NCBI RefSeq assembly: GCF_047302285.1
Contig: NZ_CP154845.1
Span: 310,001-374,000 of the forward strand
DNA from: Robertmurraya sp047302285
GTDB taxonomy: Bacteria > Bacillota > Bacilli > Bacillales > Cytobacillaceae
Direction: 5' to 3'
Length of the DNA: 64,000 nt
The first letter of the stretch is position 1, and every line of letters starts with the position of its first letter. Under the pieces are notes generated by a model. That model was not told the DNA's origin, did not search any database, and saw only the letters and a program-made list of their open reading frames with translations. The position numbers and the translations under genes were made by a program. Positions 24,701-34,419 of this stretch are shown piece after piece.

Positions 24701-24904
24701 GAAAGTTCCTCCTTTTATGTAAGTCCAATCACAAGTAGTGTTCCACATTTTGAGTGGATATGCAATAGGAAACACTGTACTTTTCACATTCGGAAAAGAA
24801 TCATGTATACTTTAATGAGAATCTTTCTTTTTAGTATGGTTGGCACTGATAAACATACGATATAGAGAAAAAATACATAAAATGAGTGTAGGGGAGTTTT
24901 GCGG

Positions 24905-25561
24905 TTGGAACAATTTCTAGCATTTCCAATAAATCAAATTCCGTATGTGGTGATTACGTTAATAGTGGCATTTACAGTCCATGAATTTGCGCATGCCTAT
25001 GTGGCATACCGTTTCGGCGATTCGACGGCAAAAAATCAAGGCAGATTAACGTTAAATCCAATTCATCATCTCGATCCGATTGGGACGATATTGATCTTTA
25101 TTGCCGGTTTTGGATGGGCAAGACCTGTTCCTGTAAATCGATTCTTTTTCAAAAGACCACGCCTCGCAAGTATGTTGGTTTCCGTTGCTGGTCCGCTGAG
25201 CAATTTGATTATGGGTTCTCTTGGTTTTATCATTTGGTATGTGCTTGTTGGTACAGGACTCGCTGCAGAAGCACCCATGTATGTATCAGAATTTCTTGAT
25301 ATGTTCATAAAGTTAAATTTGCTCTTATTTGTGTTTAATTTATTGCCATTCCCACCACTCGATGGCTATCGTATTATTGAGGATTTAGTGCCTGCATCGG
25401 TACGTCCAAAGATGACACAGTTTGAACAATACGGCTCCGTCATCTTTTTAATTCTCGTTATTACGCCGTTGGGAGATTATACGATTCATCCGATTTTAAA
25501 TACTTTGTACCCAGCGGTTGTTGGGACACTGAATGACTTTTTCTATCAATTACTAACATAA
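24905..25561 (+). CDS. ywhC: site-2 protease-type membrane zinc metalloprotease YwhC
   Basis: An M50-family membrane protein of about 218 aa with the zinc motif HEFAHAY in the first helix region, NPIHHLDPIGT, and the third-ligand segment NLLPFPPLDGYRI. Several hydrophobic helices are present and there is no PDZ domain. TTG 24905 fits the GGGGAG ribosome site better than TTG 24899. Role unknown; the context (ywhB, ywhD, pbpG) is conserved in Bacillus. Confidence 0.88.
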   Translation: MEQFLAFPINQIPYVVITLIVAFTVHEFAHAYVAYRFGDSTAKNQGRLTLNPIHHLDPIGTILIFIAGFGWARPVPVNRFFFKRPRLASMLVSVAGPLSNLIMGSLGFIIWYVLVGTGLAAEAPMYVSEFLDMFIKLNLLLFVFNLLPFPPLDGYRIIEDLVPASVRPKMTQFEQYGSVIFLILVITPLGDYTIHPILNTLYPAVVGTLNDFFYQLLT

Positions 25562-25582
25562 AGCTTTAAAGGAGGAAATCCG

Positions 25583-26089
25583 ATGACTGAGAAGAAAAAG
25601 AAGGTTGGTTTCAATATTATTAAAAGTGATCCGATGGATGGACATAAAGGTTTTGGTGTCGGAACGTTAAGCTTAGACAATATTTCACCGGTCATTATTG
25701 ACGTCGAAGCAGGAGAAGCGGTCGTTGATATCGGTGCATTACATGCGAGAAGTGCAATTGAAAAACGGATTAAATTTTTGAAAAATAAAGAGGAAGTACC
25801 AAATGGAAAACCTTACTGGTTAGTATGGGTAACCATCGATCGAAAAGAAGATGGCCCTTATTACGCAGGGGTTACAGCTTGCGAAATGACCGTTGATCAG
25901 GAGATTCGTAGAGGGTACAAATCTCTTCCTGAACATGTGAACCGCATGGATAAATCGTTGAAGCGACATATTATTGTCGAGCATATGGACGAAAAATCGA
26001 AAAAAATTCTAGCTGATTTTCTCAAAAATCATAATGCAGAAATGTGGGAAGGTTCATCCCAACAACTAAAGGATGATTTGACAGTATAG
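25583..26089 (+). CDS. ywhD: YwhD family protein
   Basis: A 168-residue cytoplasmic protein of the YwhD family with no known function. Typical sequence includes NIIKSDPMDGHKGFGVGTLS and ARSAIEKRIKFL. AAAGGAGG precedes the ATG. It is 21 bp from ywhC, in one operon, and is followed by a strong terminator shared with the converging pbpG. Confidence 0.85.
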   Translation: MTEKKKKVGFNIIKSDPMDGHKGFGVGTLSLDNISPVIIDVEAGEAVVDIGALHARSAIEKRIKFLKNKEEVPNGKPYWLVWVTIDRKEDGPYYAGVTACEMTVDQEIRRGYKSLPEHVNRMDKSLKRHIIVEHMDEKSKKILADFLKNHNAEMWEGSSQQLKDDLTV

Positions 26090-26242
26090 GGCTCTTGTTT
26101 GTTGGTGAAAAATGAGGATTCATATCAAGATTATAATTGTGTCTATTATGTGACATTTTTCTGAATTAATCGGAGGGTACTTGCTACTTTTTTCTGAAGG
26201 AAGTACACTATGGTCAGCGAAACACGCTATAGAACTAGGACA

Positions 26243-26284
26243 AGAAAAGCCTCGGGCCAGATGTTGGGACCGAGGCTTTTCTAT
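26243..26284. terminator. bidirectional terminator between ywhD and pbpG
   Basis: AGAAAAGCCTCGG (26243-26255) pairs perfectly with CCGAGGCTTTTCT (26270-26282). In the 313-bp gap between ywhD and pbpG this is the only feature I can support. Confidence 0.9.
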
Positions 26285-26402
26285 TTCTATGTTGAGGACA
26301 GTTCCGGAGAGATCTTAGTGGAATTAGTCCTCATAAAACGTTCATGAAACCAAACTTCATCAGTAATCCACCAAAAAGTATTCTTAGAAAATGCTCATCC
26401 AA

Positions 26403-28484
26403 TCAAAGCCACCTATCGCTCATGAAAATCTTTTTATACCAAGGCACCTTTTCCTCTTTTTCACGGGGCTCTTCCTTCGGTGGAACTTCTTCATCATCGA
26501 GAATATGGTCTACACAATACTCAGTTGGCTCTGTACTGGCAACATAATAACTGAGTCGCCGCACGGGGCAATCCTCTGTTGCTAATTTTCCGTTTTCTGG
26601 ATTGATATAGACGCCGACGGTTCCTTTTGGTGCTTTAAAGGATTTGACTGCTTCCCCTTCAAGGGCATCTTCCATAAAATGAGCCCAAATATTTTTTGCA
26701 TAACTCTTATCGGCGACAATCTCAATTGGTTTTCCTTCATCGTAGCCTGTCCACACAGCGGTAACGAGCTGTGGTGTAAAGCCGACCATCCAGTTGTCTG
26801 TATTCGTGGAACCGGATTTCCCTGCATAGATTCTTGTAATATCGTTAATGACCGTATTCCCTGTTACACTCGTGTAGCCATTTAATTTACGATCAAACAT
26901 GCCCGTCATCATATGGGTTGTGACAAAAGCGGCGTCTGGTCGCAATACCTCTTCTTCCACCGGTTTATGTTCATAGATTACGTCGCCGCGATGGTCTTCA
27001 ACACGTGTAATTAAAACAGGTGAGACCTTCTTTCCACCGTTGGCAAAATGACTATAGGCGTTGGCCATCTCCACGACTCTGACTCCAGATGTTCCGAGAG
27101 CAAGTGAAGGAACCTTCTGTAAATCTGTTGAAATTCCCAATCTTTTTGCCGTATCCACTAAAGCTTCCTCACCTAAAAACAAGTGAGTTTTCACGGCAAA
27201 GACATTATCAGAGAGGGCGAGTGCTTGCGCCATCGTAATTTCTTTGTTGGCATACAGATTATTGTAATTATGGGGAGTATAATCTGCTCGATTGTCCTCA
27301 AACTTAAACGTCGTAATCTCACTCCGCATCGTCGTCGATGGAGTAAACCCTTGCTCAATCGCTTTATAATATAAAAAAGGTTTCATCGTTGAACCAGGTT
27401 GCCGGACCGCTTGTGTTGCGCGGTTAAAAGGACTCTCGTCATAATTACGACCACCAACCATCGCTTTCACATGTCCATTAATCGGATTCATTGCTACTAA
27501 TCCAACTTGAATTTCCGAATCCTTCGCGATTAACTTTTCAATATTATTTTCTGCATCCTCTTGTTGCTTCGTATCGAGTGTCGTGTAGACTCTCAAACCG
27601 CCTAATTCAATCGTACGTTCATCTAACTTAAGCACATTTTGCAAGGCGCTTTTGACCGCATCCTGAAAATAAGGAGCAATTTTCCCAACAGAATGGCTAT
27701 GCTCACCAACGACATCAAGCTTTACTTCCGAAGCTGCAGCAGCTTCTTCCTCGGTAATCAATTCGTTGTTTGCCATCATTTTTAAAATGAGTTGCTGACG
27801 GGACGATGCTTTTTCCATCGATGCTAGCGGAGAATAGATACTTGGTCCTTTTGGAATTCCTGCCAGCATCGCCGCTTCAGCCAAGCTTAGCTCAGAAGCG
27901 TTTTTCCCGAAATAAAACTGACTAGCCGCTTGCACACCATAGGCTCCTTCTCCGTAATAAATCGTATTTAAATAGCCTTCTAGTATTTCATTTTTCGTAT
28001 AGTTCATTTCAATTCGAATCGTATAAAAAGCTTCTAAAAGTTTTCTTTTCCACGTTTTTTCATGCTCCAAAAAAAGGTTTCGCGCATATTGCTGACTAAT
28101 CGTACTCGCACCTTGTACCTTGGCCATCGCTTTGATGTCTGCTAACACCGCTCCAGCAATCCGTTTATAATCAAAGCCATGGTGTTGATAGAAACTTCGA
28201 TCCTCAATCGCTAAAGTAGCATCGACTAAATCCGGAGATATATCATCAAGAGCAACCCAATAACGTTTCTGCCCACTGTGGCTTTCACCGATAATCGTTC
28301 CATCATCAGAATAGTAGAGTGATGATTGCGGAACGGACAAAGGTGGAGGACCGAGAATTTTTGCAAAAATAAGAATGCTCACATAAGCAACGATTGCAAG
28401 CGCTACACAAATTGAGCCAATAATGAGCAAAGCTCGTAAATATTTAATCGTCCGTTTAAACCTCTGGTCTGTCATCAGTTCCAT
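26403..28484 (-). CDS. pbpG: class A penicillin-binding protein PbpG (PBP2d)
   Basis: A bifunctional peptidoglycan synthase of 693 aa. After an N-terminal membrane helix (about residues 18-42) comes the GT51 glycosyltransferase domain (EDRSFYQHHGFDYKRI, GASTISQQYARNLFL, GEGAYGVQAASQFYFGK). The transpeptidase domain follows, with catalytic serine in RQPGSTMKPF, SDN-type SDNVFAV and KSG in YAGKSGSTNTDNW. The C-terminus is hydrophilic. In B. subtilis this gene (ywhE) is forespore-expressed and helps spore wall synthesis. ATG 28484 is chosen because AGGGGGGA lies 8 nt before it. Confidence 0.92.
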   Translation of the reverse strand: MELMTDQRFKRTIKYLRALLIIGSICVALAIVAYVSILIFAKILGPPPLSVPQSSLYYSDDGTIIGESHSGQKRYWVALDDISPDLVDATLAIEDRSFYQHHGFDYKRIAGAVLADIKAMAKVQGASTISQQYARNLFLEHEKTWKRKLLEAFYTIRIEMNYTKNEILEGYLNTIYYGEGAYGVQAASQFYFGKNASELSLAEAAMLAGIPKGPSIYSPLASMEKASSRQQLILKMMANNELITEEEAAAASEVKLDVVGEHSHSVGKIAPYFQDAVKSALQNVLKLDERTIELGGLRVYTTLDTKQQEDAENNIEKLIAKDSEIQVGLVAMNPINGHVKAMVGGRNYDESPFNRATQAVRQPGSTMKPFLYYKAIEQGFTPSTTMRSEITTFKFEDNRADYTPHNYNNLYANKEITMAQALALSDNVFAVKTHLFLGEEALVDTAKRLGISTDLQKVPSLALGTSGVRVVEMANAYSHFANGGKKVSPVLITRVEDHRGDVIYEHKPVEEEVLRPDAAFVTTHMMTGMFDRKLNGYTSVTGNTVINDITRIYAGKSGSTNTDNWMVGFTPQLVTAVWTGYDEGKPIEIVADKSYAKNIWAHFMEDALEGEAVKSFKAPKGTVGVYINPENGKLATEDCPVRRLSYYVASTEPTEYCVDHILDDEEVPPKEEPREKEEKVPWYKKIFMSDRWL

Positions 28485-28738
28485 CGCTTCATCCCCCCTT
28501 ACCATCTATTTATCCATTATGTTTAGTATGAAAAAAATGGTAGGGTTTTAAACATCAAAGCAGAAATTTTACAATTCTATTATTTCCGAGTCGTTTGCTG
28601 GCTAAATTTCTTATTTTTTTCTTGCATTTTTGCTAGATTCAACTATACTTTTCTCATGTTTGCAAAAAGATGGGGAATAATAGAAACTGCGGGTCAAAAT
28701 GGATGTGACCATTCGAAAAAAAGAAAGGACTGAAGCAG

Positions 28739-29566
28739 ATGGGTATTTGGTTTACAGAAAAACAAACTGAAAACTTTGGAATCACGATGAAAGTGAAACA
28801 AACTTTACATACGGAACAAACCGATTTTCAAAAGCTTGATATGATTGAAACAGAAGAGTGGGGCAATATGCTTCTTCTTGACGATATGGTGATGACATCG
28901 GTTAAGGACGAATTTGTCTATCATGAAATGGTAGCGCATGTGCCGTTATTTACACACCCGAACCCAGAACACGTTTTAGTAGTAGGAGGCGGTGATGGAG
29001 GCGTTATTCGCGAGGTGCTAAAGCATCCTAGTGTGAAAAAAGCGACGCTTGTCGATATTGATGGCAAAGTCATTGAATACTCAAAGAAATTCCTTCCTGA
29101 AATTGCAGGAAAACTGGAGGATCCACGTGTCGATGTACGTGTCGATGATGGCTTTATGCATATTGCTAAAAGTGAAAACGAATACGATGTGATTATGGTT
29201 GACTCTACTGAGCCAGTAGGTCCGGCCGTTAATCTTTTCACAAAAGGTTTTTACGCAGGAATCTCGAAAGCATTAAAAGAGGACGGGATTTTTGTCGCTC
29301 AATCCGATAATCCATGGTTTAAGGCAGATTTAATTCGCAGTGTCCAAAAAGATGTAAAGGAAATCTTCCCAATTACCCGTCTATACACAGCGAATATTCC
29401 AACGTATCCAAGTGGACTATGGGCGTTTACGATCGGCTCAAAGAAGTATGATCCATTAGAAGTTCCAGAAGATCGTTTCCATGAAATTGAAAGCAAGTAC
29501 TACACAAAAGAATTGCACAAGGCAGCTTTTGTTCTGCCGAAATTTGTTCAAGATTTAGTGAAATAA
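28739..29566 (+). CDS. speE: spermidine synthase
   Basis: SpeE transfers aminopropyl from decarboxylated SAM to putrescine. The SAM-binding VVGGGDGGVIREVLKHP and the active-site VDSTEPVGPA are present in 275 aa. It is 15 bp upstream of speB, which makes putrescine from agmatine, so both steps sit in one operon. Confidence 0.95.
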   Translation: MGIWFTEKQTENFGITMKVKQTLHTEQTDFQKLDMIETEEWGNMLLLDDMVMTSVKDEFVYHEMVAHVPLFTHPNPEHVLVVGGGDGGVIREVLKHPSVKKATLVDIDGKVIEYSKKFLPEIAGKLEDPRVDVRVDDGFMHIAKSENEYDVIMVDSTEPVGPAVNLFTKGFYAGISKALKEDGIFVAQSDNPWFKADLIRSVQKDVKEIFPITRLYTANIPTYPSGLWAFTIGSKKYDPLEVPEDRFHEIESKYYTKELHKAAFVLPKFVQDLVK

Positions 29567-29581
29567 CTGGAGGAAAATTGC

Positions 29582-30454
29582 ATGCGTTTTGATGAAGCTT
29601 ATTCAGGCAATGTTTTTATAAAAAGTCATCCGAATTTTGAAGAGAGCAGGGTCGTGTTATACGGAATGCCAATGGATTGGACGGTAAGCTACCGCCCAGG
29701 TTCGCGCTTTGGTCCAACAAGAATCCGTGAAGTGTCGATTGGTTTAGAAGAGTACAGTGCTTACTTAGATCGAGAATTAGAAGAGGTTAAATATTTTGAT
29801 GCTGGAGATATTCCTCTTCCTTTTGGAAATGCGCAAAAGAGTCTTGATGAAATTGAAAGTTTTGTCGATAAGGTGTTAGCAGAAGAGAAATTCCCATTAG
29901 GGATGGGAGGAGAGCATCTTGTCTCATGGCCTGTCTTTAAATCAATGTATAAAAAGTATCCGGATCTCGCGATAATCCATATCGATGCCCATGCTGATTT
30001 GCGTACCGATTATGAAGGAGAGCCCCTTTCTCACTCTACTCCAATTCGCAAGGCGGCAGAATTGATTGGTCCTAGCAATGTCTACTCCTTTGGAATTCGT
30101 TCTGGGATGAAGGAAGAGTTTCAATGGGCAAAGGAAGTGGGCATGCATATTTCGAAATTTGATGTCCATAAGCCATTAATGGAGATTTTACCAACTCTTT
30201 CTGGACGTCCTGTTTATGTGACAATTGATATCGATGTTCTTGATCCTGCTCATGCACCTGGTACTGGAACGGTGGATGCAGGAGGAATTACTTCAAGAGA
30301 GCTACTTGCCTCTATCCACGAAATTGCTCGTTCGAACGTCAATGTAGTAGGAGCTGACTTAGTTGAGGTTGCACCGATATATGACCCATCTGAACAAACA
30401 GCAAACACAGCAAGCAAACTTATTCGAGAAATGATTTTAGGATTTATCAAATAA
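29582..30454 (+). CDS. speB: agmatinase
   Basis: A binuclear manganese ureohydrolase splitting agmatine to putrescine and urea. Metal ligands are in GGEH, IHIDAHADLR and TIDIDVLDPAHAPGTGT. The length is 290 aa. GGAGG lies before the ATG. The stop codon overlaps the left edge of a short family A repeat. Confidence 0.95.
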   Translation: MRFDEAYSGNVFIKSHPNFEESRVVLYGMPMDWTVSYRPGSRFGPTRIREVSIGLEEYSAYLDRELEEVKYFDAGDIPLPFGNAQKSLDEIESFVDKVLAEEKFPLGMGGEHLVSWPVFKSMYKKYPDLAIIHIDAHADLRTDYEGEPLSHSTPIRKAAELIGPSNVYSFGIRSGMKEEFQWAKEVGMHISKFDVHKPLMEILPTLSGRPVYVTIDIDVLDPAHAPGTGTVDAGGITSRELLASIHEIARSNVNVVGADLVEVAPIYDPSEQTANTASKLIREMILGFIK

Positions 30455-30490
30455 GGCTCTTTTCTCAAACTTAGTACGAGAACAGCCTTA
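30453..30490 (+). repeat. dispersed repeat family A, short form
   Basis: AAGGCTCTTTTCTCAAAC joined almost directly to TACGAGAACAGCCTT: the left and right ends of the long copies at 14411 and 18701 without their interior. It begins inside the speB stop codon. Confidence 0.6.
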
Positions 30491-30622
30491 AATAGTGGTA
30501 CAATGATACAATCGGTCTTGATCCGGTTGTATTTTTTTAGTTTTGACGAAAACGAAATAGTGATATAGTTATCCTATTGAATAAATTTGAAATGCTATAA
30601 TGGATAAAGGATGTGTTGTTAG

Positions 30623-31063
30623 TTGTCAGGACGTCCAGCGGCAGAGCATAAGCCTGTGAAAATCAACGTCAATACGACGATTTGGGACAATGGTGCGAAA
30701 GAGACTTTTGAATTAACGACATTTGGACGATACTATGAAAAAAGTGGTTCAGCTTTCCTTCAATATGAAGAGGTCATGGAAGAAGGGACCGTTAAATCAA
30801 TCGTGAAAATTTCAAAAGATGAAACGTTAATTTTACGAAGTGGCGCCATCAATATGAGATTGGTGTTTGAAGCAAATAAAAAGCATCCAGGGAGATATGA
30901 AACTCCTTTTGGAACACTTGGAATCACAACGAGGACGACAAGTCTTGCCCACCGTCTTTTTGAACAGGCTGGTACATTAACAATTTCTTACGATTTACAT
31001 ATGCAAGGATCACTTGCAGGAAAGTATCAATTGGAAATTAAGTTTGAGGAGGAACAAACATGA
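30623..31063 (+). CDS. ywiB: DUF1934 beta-barrel protein YwiB
   Basis: A 146-residue protein of the YwiB/DUF1934 family with a predicted calycin-like beta-barrel. Typical stretches are FGRYYEKSGSAFLQYEE and GTLTISYDLHMQGSLAGKY. Function unknown. A TTG start is used, with AAAGG about 12 nt upstream, so the exact start is not certain. It overlaps argS by 4 bp (ATGA), a coupling conserved in Bacillus. Confidence 0.85.
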   Translation: MSGRPAAEHKPVKINVNTTIWDNGAKETFELTTFGRYYEKSGSAFLQYEEVMEEGTVKSIVKISKDETLILRSGAINMRLVFEANKKHPGRYETPFGTLGITTRTTSLAHRLFEQAGTLTISYDLHMQGSLAGKYQLEIKFEEEQT

Positions 31064-32730
31064 ATATCGTCGAGGAAGTGCAAAGTAAATTAAAAGATGA
31101 AATCAAAGCGGCGGTCATAAAAGCAGGATTAGCTAAGGAAGAAGAACTTCCGAATGTAGTGCTAGAAATCCCAAAAGAAAAGTCCCATGGAGATTATTCA
31201 ACCAATATGGCGATGCAGCTAGCAAGAGTAGCGAAAAAGGCACCGCGCATGATTGCTGAAGATTTGATTAACCATTTTGATAAAACGAAGGCTTCGATTG
31301 ATAAAATTGAAATCGCTGGGCCTGGGTTTATTAATTTTTATATGGACAATAGCTATTTGACCAATCTTATTCCAACGATTCTTCGTGCAGGGGAAAGCTA
31401 TGGAGAAACAACAGTCGGAAACAAGCAAAAAGTCCAAGTCGAGTTTGTTTCAGCGAACCCTACAGGAGACCTTCATTTAGGACATGCTCGTGGAGCAGCG
31501 GTTGGAGATTCCTTATGTAATATTCTTGCGAAAGCAGGCTTCGATGTTTCGCGGGAATACTATATTAATGATGCTGGAAACCAGATTAACAATTTGGCAC
31601 TCTCCGTTGAAGCTCGTTATTTTCAAGCGCTTGGCCTAGATAAAGAGATGCCAGCGGATGGATATCATGGAGAAGATATTATTGGTATTGGGAAAAAACT
31701 AGCTGAAGAATTTGACGATAAATACGTTCATGTCGACGAAGCTGAACGTTTTGATACATTCCGTCAATATGGACTCGAATATGAAATGGCGAAATTGAAG
31801 CAGGACTTAGAAGATTTCCGTGTGCGCTTTGATGTTTGGTATTCTGAAACATCCCTTTATAACAATGGCAAAATTGACACAGCTCTGCAAAAGCTAAGAG
31901 ATAACGGCTATATTTATGAGCAGGACGGAGCGACTTGGTTTAAGTCAACAGAATTAGGAGACGATAAGGACCGTGTTCTCATCAAACAAGATGGTTCTTA
32001 TACGTATTTAACCCCGGATATTGCTTACCATAAAGACAAGCTAGATCGCGGATTTGAAAAGTTGATTAATATTTGGGGTGCTGACCATCATGGTTATATC
32101 CCGCGTATGAAAGCGGCGATTCAAGCTTTAGGATATCCAAAGGATGCTCTTGAAGTGGAAATCATCCAGCTCGTTCATCTATATAAAAATGGCGAGAAAA
32201 TGAAAATGAGTAAACGGACGGGAAAAGCAGTTACGATGCGTGATCTAGTGGAAGAGGTAGGACTTGATGGAGTACGTTACTTCTTTGCAATGAGAAGTGC
32301 GGACACGCATATGGACTTTGATTTAGACTTAGCGGTTTCAGAGTCTAATGAAAATCCGGTCTACTATGCTCAATATGCTCATGCAAGAATTTCGAGTATT
32401 TTACGTCAAGGTCAAGAGCAAAATATCACGATTAGTGAAGACGTAGATCTAGCTCAAATTACTGCTGAAAAAGAAACAGAGGTTCTAAAAAAGCTGGGTG
32501 AATTCCCATTAGCAGTAGCAGAAGCAGCCCAAAAGCGCATGCCGCACCGAATCACCAATTATATTTTCGAATTAGCATCGACTTTCCACAGCTTCTACAA
32601 TGCTGAAAAGGTATTGGATATGGAAAATATGGAGCGTACAAAGGCGCGTCTTGCTCTAATTAAATCGGTTCAAATTACCCTTAAGAATGCATTATCATTA
32701 ATTGGAGTATCAGCTCCTGAAAAAATGTAA
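31060..32730 (+). CDS. argS: arginyl-tRNA synthetase
   Basis: Class I synthetase of 556 aa charging tRNA-Arg. The HIGH-type motif appears as LHLGHARG (about residue 138), the KMSKS-type as KMSKRTGKAV (about 385), and the C-terminal anticodon-binding DALR domain ends the protein. GAGGAGG precedes the ATG inside the end of ywiB. I saw no T-box leader; ywiB lies in the way. Confidence 0.96.
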   Translation: MNIVEEVQSKLKDEIKAAVIKAGLAKEEELPNVVLEIPKEKSHGDYSTNMAMQLARVAKKAPRMIAEDLINHFDKTKASIDKIEIAGPGFINFYMDNSYLTNLIPTILRAGESYGETTVGNKQKVQVEFVSANPTGDLHLGHARGAAVGDSLCNILAKAGFDVSREYYINDAGNQINNLALSVEARYFQALGLDKEMPADGYHGEDIIGIGKKLAEEFDDKYVHVDEAERFDTFRQYGLEYEMAKLKQDLEDFRVRFDVWYSETSLYNNGKIDTALQKLRDNGYIYEQDGATWFKSTELGDDKDRVLIKQDGSYTYLTPDIAYHKDKLDRGFEKLINIWGADHHGYIPRMKAAIQALGYPKDALEVEIIQLVHLYKNGEKMKMSKRTGKAVTMRDLVEEVGLDGVRYFFAMRSADTHMDFDLDLAVSESNENPVYYAQYAHARISSILRQGQEQNITISEDVDLAQITAEKETEVLKKLGEFPLAVAEAAQKRMPHRITNYIFELASTFHSFYNAEKVLDMENMERTKARLALIKSVQITLKNALSLIGVSAPEKM

Positions 32731-32736
32731 ACAGCT

Positions 32737-32760
32737 GGGTCTCCTAGAGGAGGCCCTTTT
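32737..32760 (+). terminator. hairpin after argS
   Basis: GGGTCTCC (32737-32744) pairs with GGAGGCCC (32749-32756), with one G-U pair, followed by TTTT. Confidence 0.7.
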
Positions 32761-32789
32761 AAGATACAAGGCAAGATGGAGGCAAACAC

Positions 32790-33851
32790 ATGAATTACGA
32801 TCGAACGGTTGATGAATTTCTAAATCATAAAGAGATTTACATCCCTGTTGATGTGCGATCTCCGGGGGAATTTCAGGACAACCGCATTCCGAATGCTATT
32901 AATGTCCCTTTATTCACAGATGAAGAGCGAGCTGAAATAGGTACATTATACAAGCGTGAAGGTCAAAAGGCAGCAAAATGGCGAGCGATGGAAATCGTTT
33001 CCCCGAAGCTTCCTATAATCCTAAATGAAATTAGAGAAATTGAAAAAACAAATAGGAAGCCTCTTTTGTACTGCTGGCGTGGGGGCATGAGAAGTCAGTC
33101 GATTGCCCATTTTGCGATGATGTCAGGGCTCCATATCCAGCGCTTGGAAGGGGGATATCGTGCTTACCGGGAATATGTAGTAGAGCAGATCCCAGAAGCC
33201 CTTCCCGAACAAGCGGTTGTGATCTATGGTTTAACTGGTACTGGAAAGACGGACATTCTTCATCGCTTAATGGAATCCGGTTATCCAGTCCTTGATTTAG
33301 AAGGCTATGCCAACCATAAAGGATCTGTTTTCGGTGCGATAGATGGTCATGAACCATACAATCAAAAAATGTTTGATGCCTTATTATTTGAGGATTTACA
33401 AGAACTCCCGAACGTTCCATATTTTTTCATGGAGGGTGAAAGTAAGCGCATTGGACATGCAGTACAGCCTCCAGAGTTATATGAAAAAAAGGAAAATGGC
33501 ATCCACATTCGCGTCGTTTCTGATTTGGAGTCAAGGGTGGAGCGAATTTATCAGCAGTATGTTGAAGAAACCGACGCTTTCCATGCTAGAGTAGAATTTG
33601 CTCTCGGAAGAATTATGAAGCGAATTAAGCCAGAGGAAGTTCAAAAGGAAATACAGCAATGCCTATTGGAAAAAAACTATCGTGAAATGATTCGCTTACT
33701 GATCGTCCATTATTACGACCCACGATATGACAATAAAATTAATGAAACCTTAAATACAGCATTGGAAGTTCAAAGTGAATCAATTGCAGAGGCGACAAAG
33801 CAGATCATCGATTTTATTGAAGCAAGATTTCCTTCCCATACAAAAAGCTAA
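32790..33851 (+). CDS. selU: tRNA 2-selenouridine synthase SelU
   Basis: SelU (MnmH, YbbB) replaces sulfur by selenium in 2-thiouridine at the wobble position of tRNA, using selenophosphate. The 353-residue product has an N-terminal rhodanese domain (PVDVRSPGEF) with its cysteine in LLYCWRGGMRS (about residue 97) and a P-loop domain (YGLTGTGKTDIL, about residue 148). Both active regions are intact. Its presence suggests the cell makes selenophosphate (SelD), consistent with the selenocysteine formate dehydrogenase at 0.7 kb. The gene lies alone after the argS terminator. Confidence 0.92.
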   Translation: MNYDRTVDEFLNHKEIYIPVDVRSPGEFQDNRIPNAINVPLFTDEERAEIGTLYKREGQKAAKWRAMEIVSPKLPIILNEIREIEKTNRKPLLYCWRGGMRSQSIAHFAMMSGLHIQRLEGGYRAYREYVVEQIPEALPEQAVVIYGLTGTGKTDILHRLMESGYPVLDLEGYANHKGSVFGAIDGHEPYNQKMFDALLFEDLQELPNVPYFFMEGESKRIGHAVQPPELYEKKENGIHIRVVSDLESRVERIYQQYVEETDAFHARVEFALGRIMKRIKPEEVQKEIQQCLLEKNYREMIRLLIVHYYDPRYDNKINETLNTALEVQSESIAEATKQIIDFIEARFPSHTKS

Positions 33852-33920
33852 ATCTAGATAATTACGTCTATTCTGGGAAAAATAATGTTGGAATCCTAAC
33901 AATGGTAGAAGGAGGACGAC

Positions 33921-34100
33921 ATGAAGCTCGCAATATTGTCAATTATAACTGGGTTTATTGTTGGGTTTATCTTTGCCCTCTTTAAGCTTCCGATTCCAGC
34001 ACCACCTGCGCTTGCTGGCGTAACGGGAATCGTCGGAATATACTTTGGCTTTAAGGTATACGAACAAGTACAGCCATGGTTACAGAGGCTATTCAGTTAG
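33921..34100 (+). CDS. XapX-like small membrane protein
   Basis: A 59-residue product with two hydrophobic segments and the XapX pattern FKLPIPAPPALAGVTGIVGIY. GAAGGAGG precedes the ATG. XapX proteins are small membrane proteins of unknown function; the assignment rests on the motif and length. Confidence 0.8.
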   Translation: MKLAILSIITGFIVGFIFALFKLPIPAPPALAGVTGIVGIYFGFKVYEQVQPWLQRLFS

Positions 34101-34159
34101 GAAAATTTGGAAGGGCGGTCATTAGAGGCTGTCCTTTTTATTTTCGGATCGCATCTGAG

Positions 34160-34358
34160 TTGTTAGATAAAAGGAGAAATTCCGCTTAATGAACAACTGT
34201 CATGAAAAATAATTAAAATAGAAGGAAAATTTCCGCCTAATGACTTAAAAACAGTGAAAATAAGAGAATTTCCTTTGCTTAGGCGGAAAATCTTCCCTTA
34301 TCCCTCAGAAACAATCTCCATTAAACTTGATAACAGGAAAATTTCCGTTAATTTTCCG
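34160..34358 (+). repeat. dispersed intergenic repeat, family B, copy 2
   Basis: Contains the same modules in the same order as 17495-17690: GGAGAAATTCCGCTTAATGA, GGAAAATTTCCGCCTAATGA, AGGCGGAAAATCTTCCCTTA, CTCCATTAAACTTGATAACAGGAAAA in part, and GGAAAATTTCCG. It fills most of the 319-bp gap between the XapX-like gene and clsB. No gene seen. Confidence 0.7.
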
Positions 34359-34367
34359 TCTCGATGT

Positions 34368-34417
34368 AGGATGGACAGAAGGACAGACTCCACAAGGTCT
34401 GTCCTTCTGTCCATCCT
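34368..34417. terminator. perfect 21-bp inverted repeat at the 3' end of clsB
   Basis: The arms 34368-34388 and 34397-34417 are exact reverse complements (AGGATGGACAGAAGGACAGAC) with an 8-nt loop. There is no T-run on either side. Its place two bases from the clsB stop suggests a terminator or 3'-end protection structure for clsB. Confidence 0.6.
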
Positions 34418-34419
34418 CA

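Noticed and set aside
30455..31059. T-box leader for argS
   Set aside because: No T-box core sequence was seen, and argS is translationally coupled to ywiB with no leader space.
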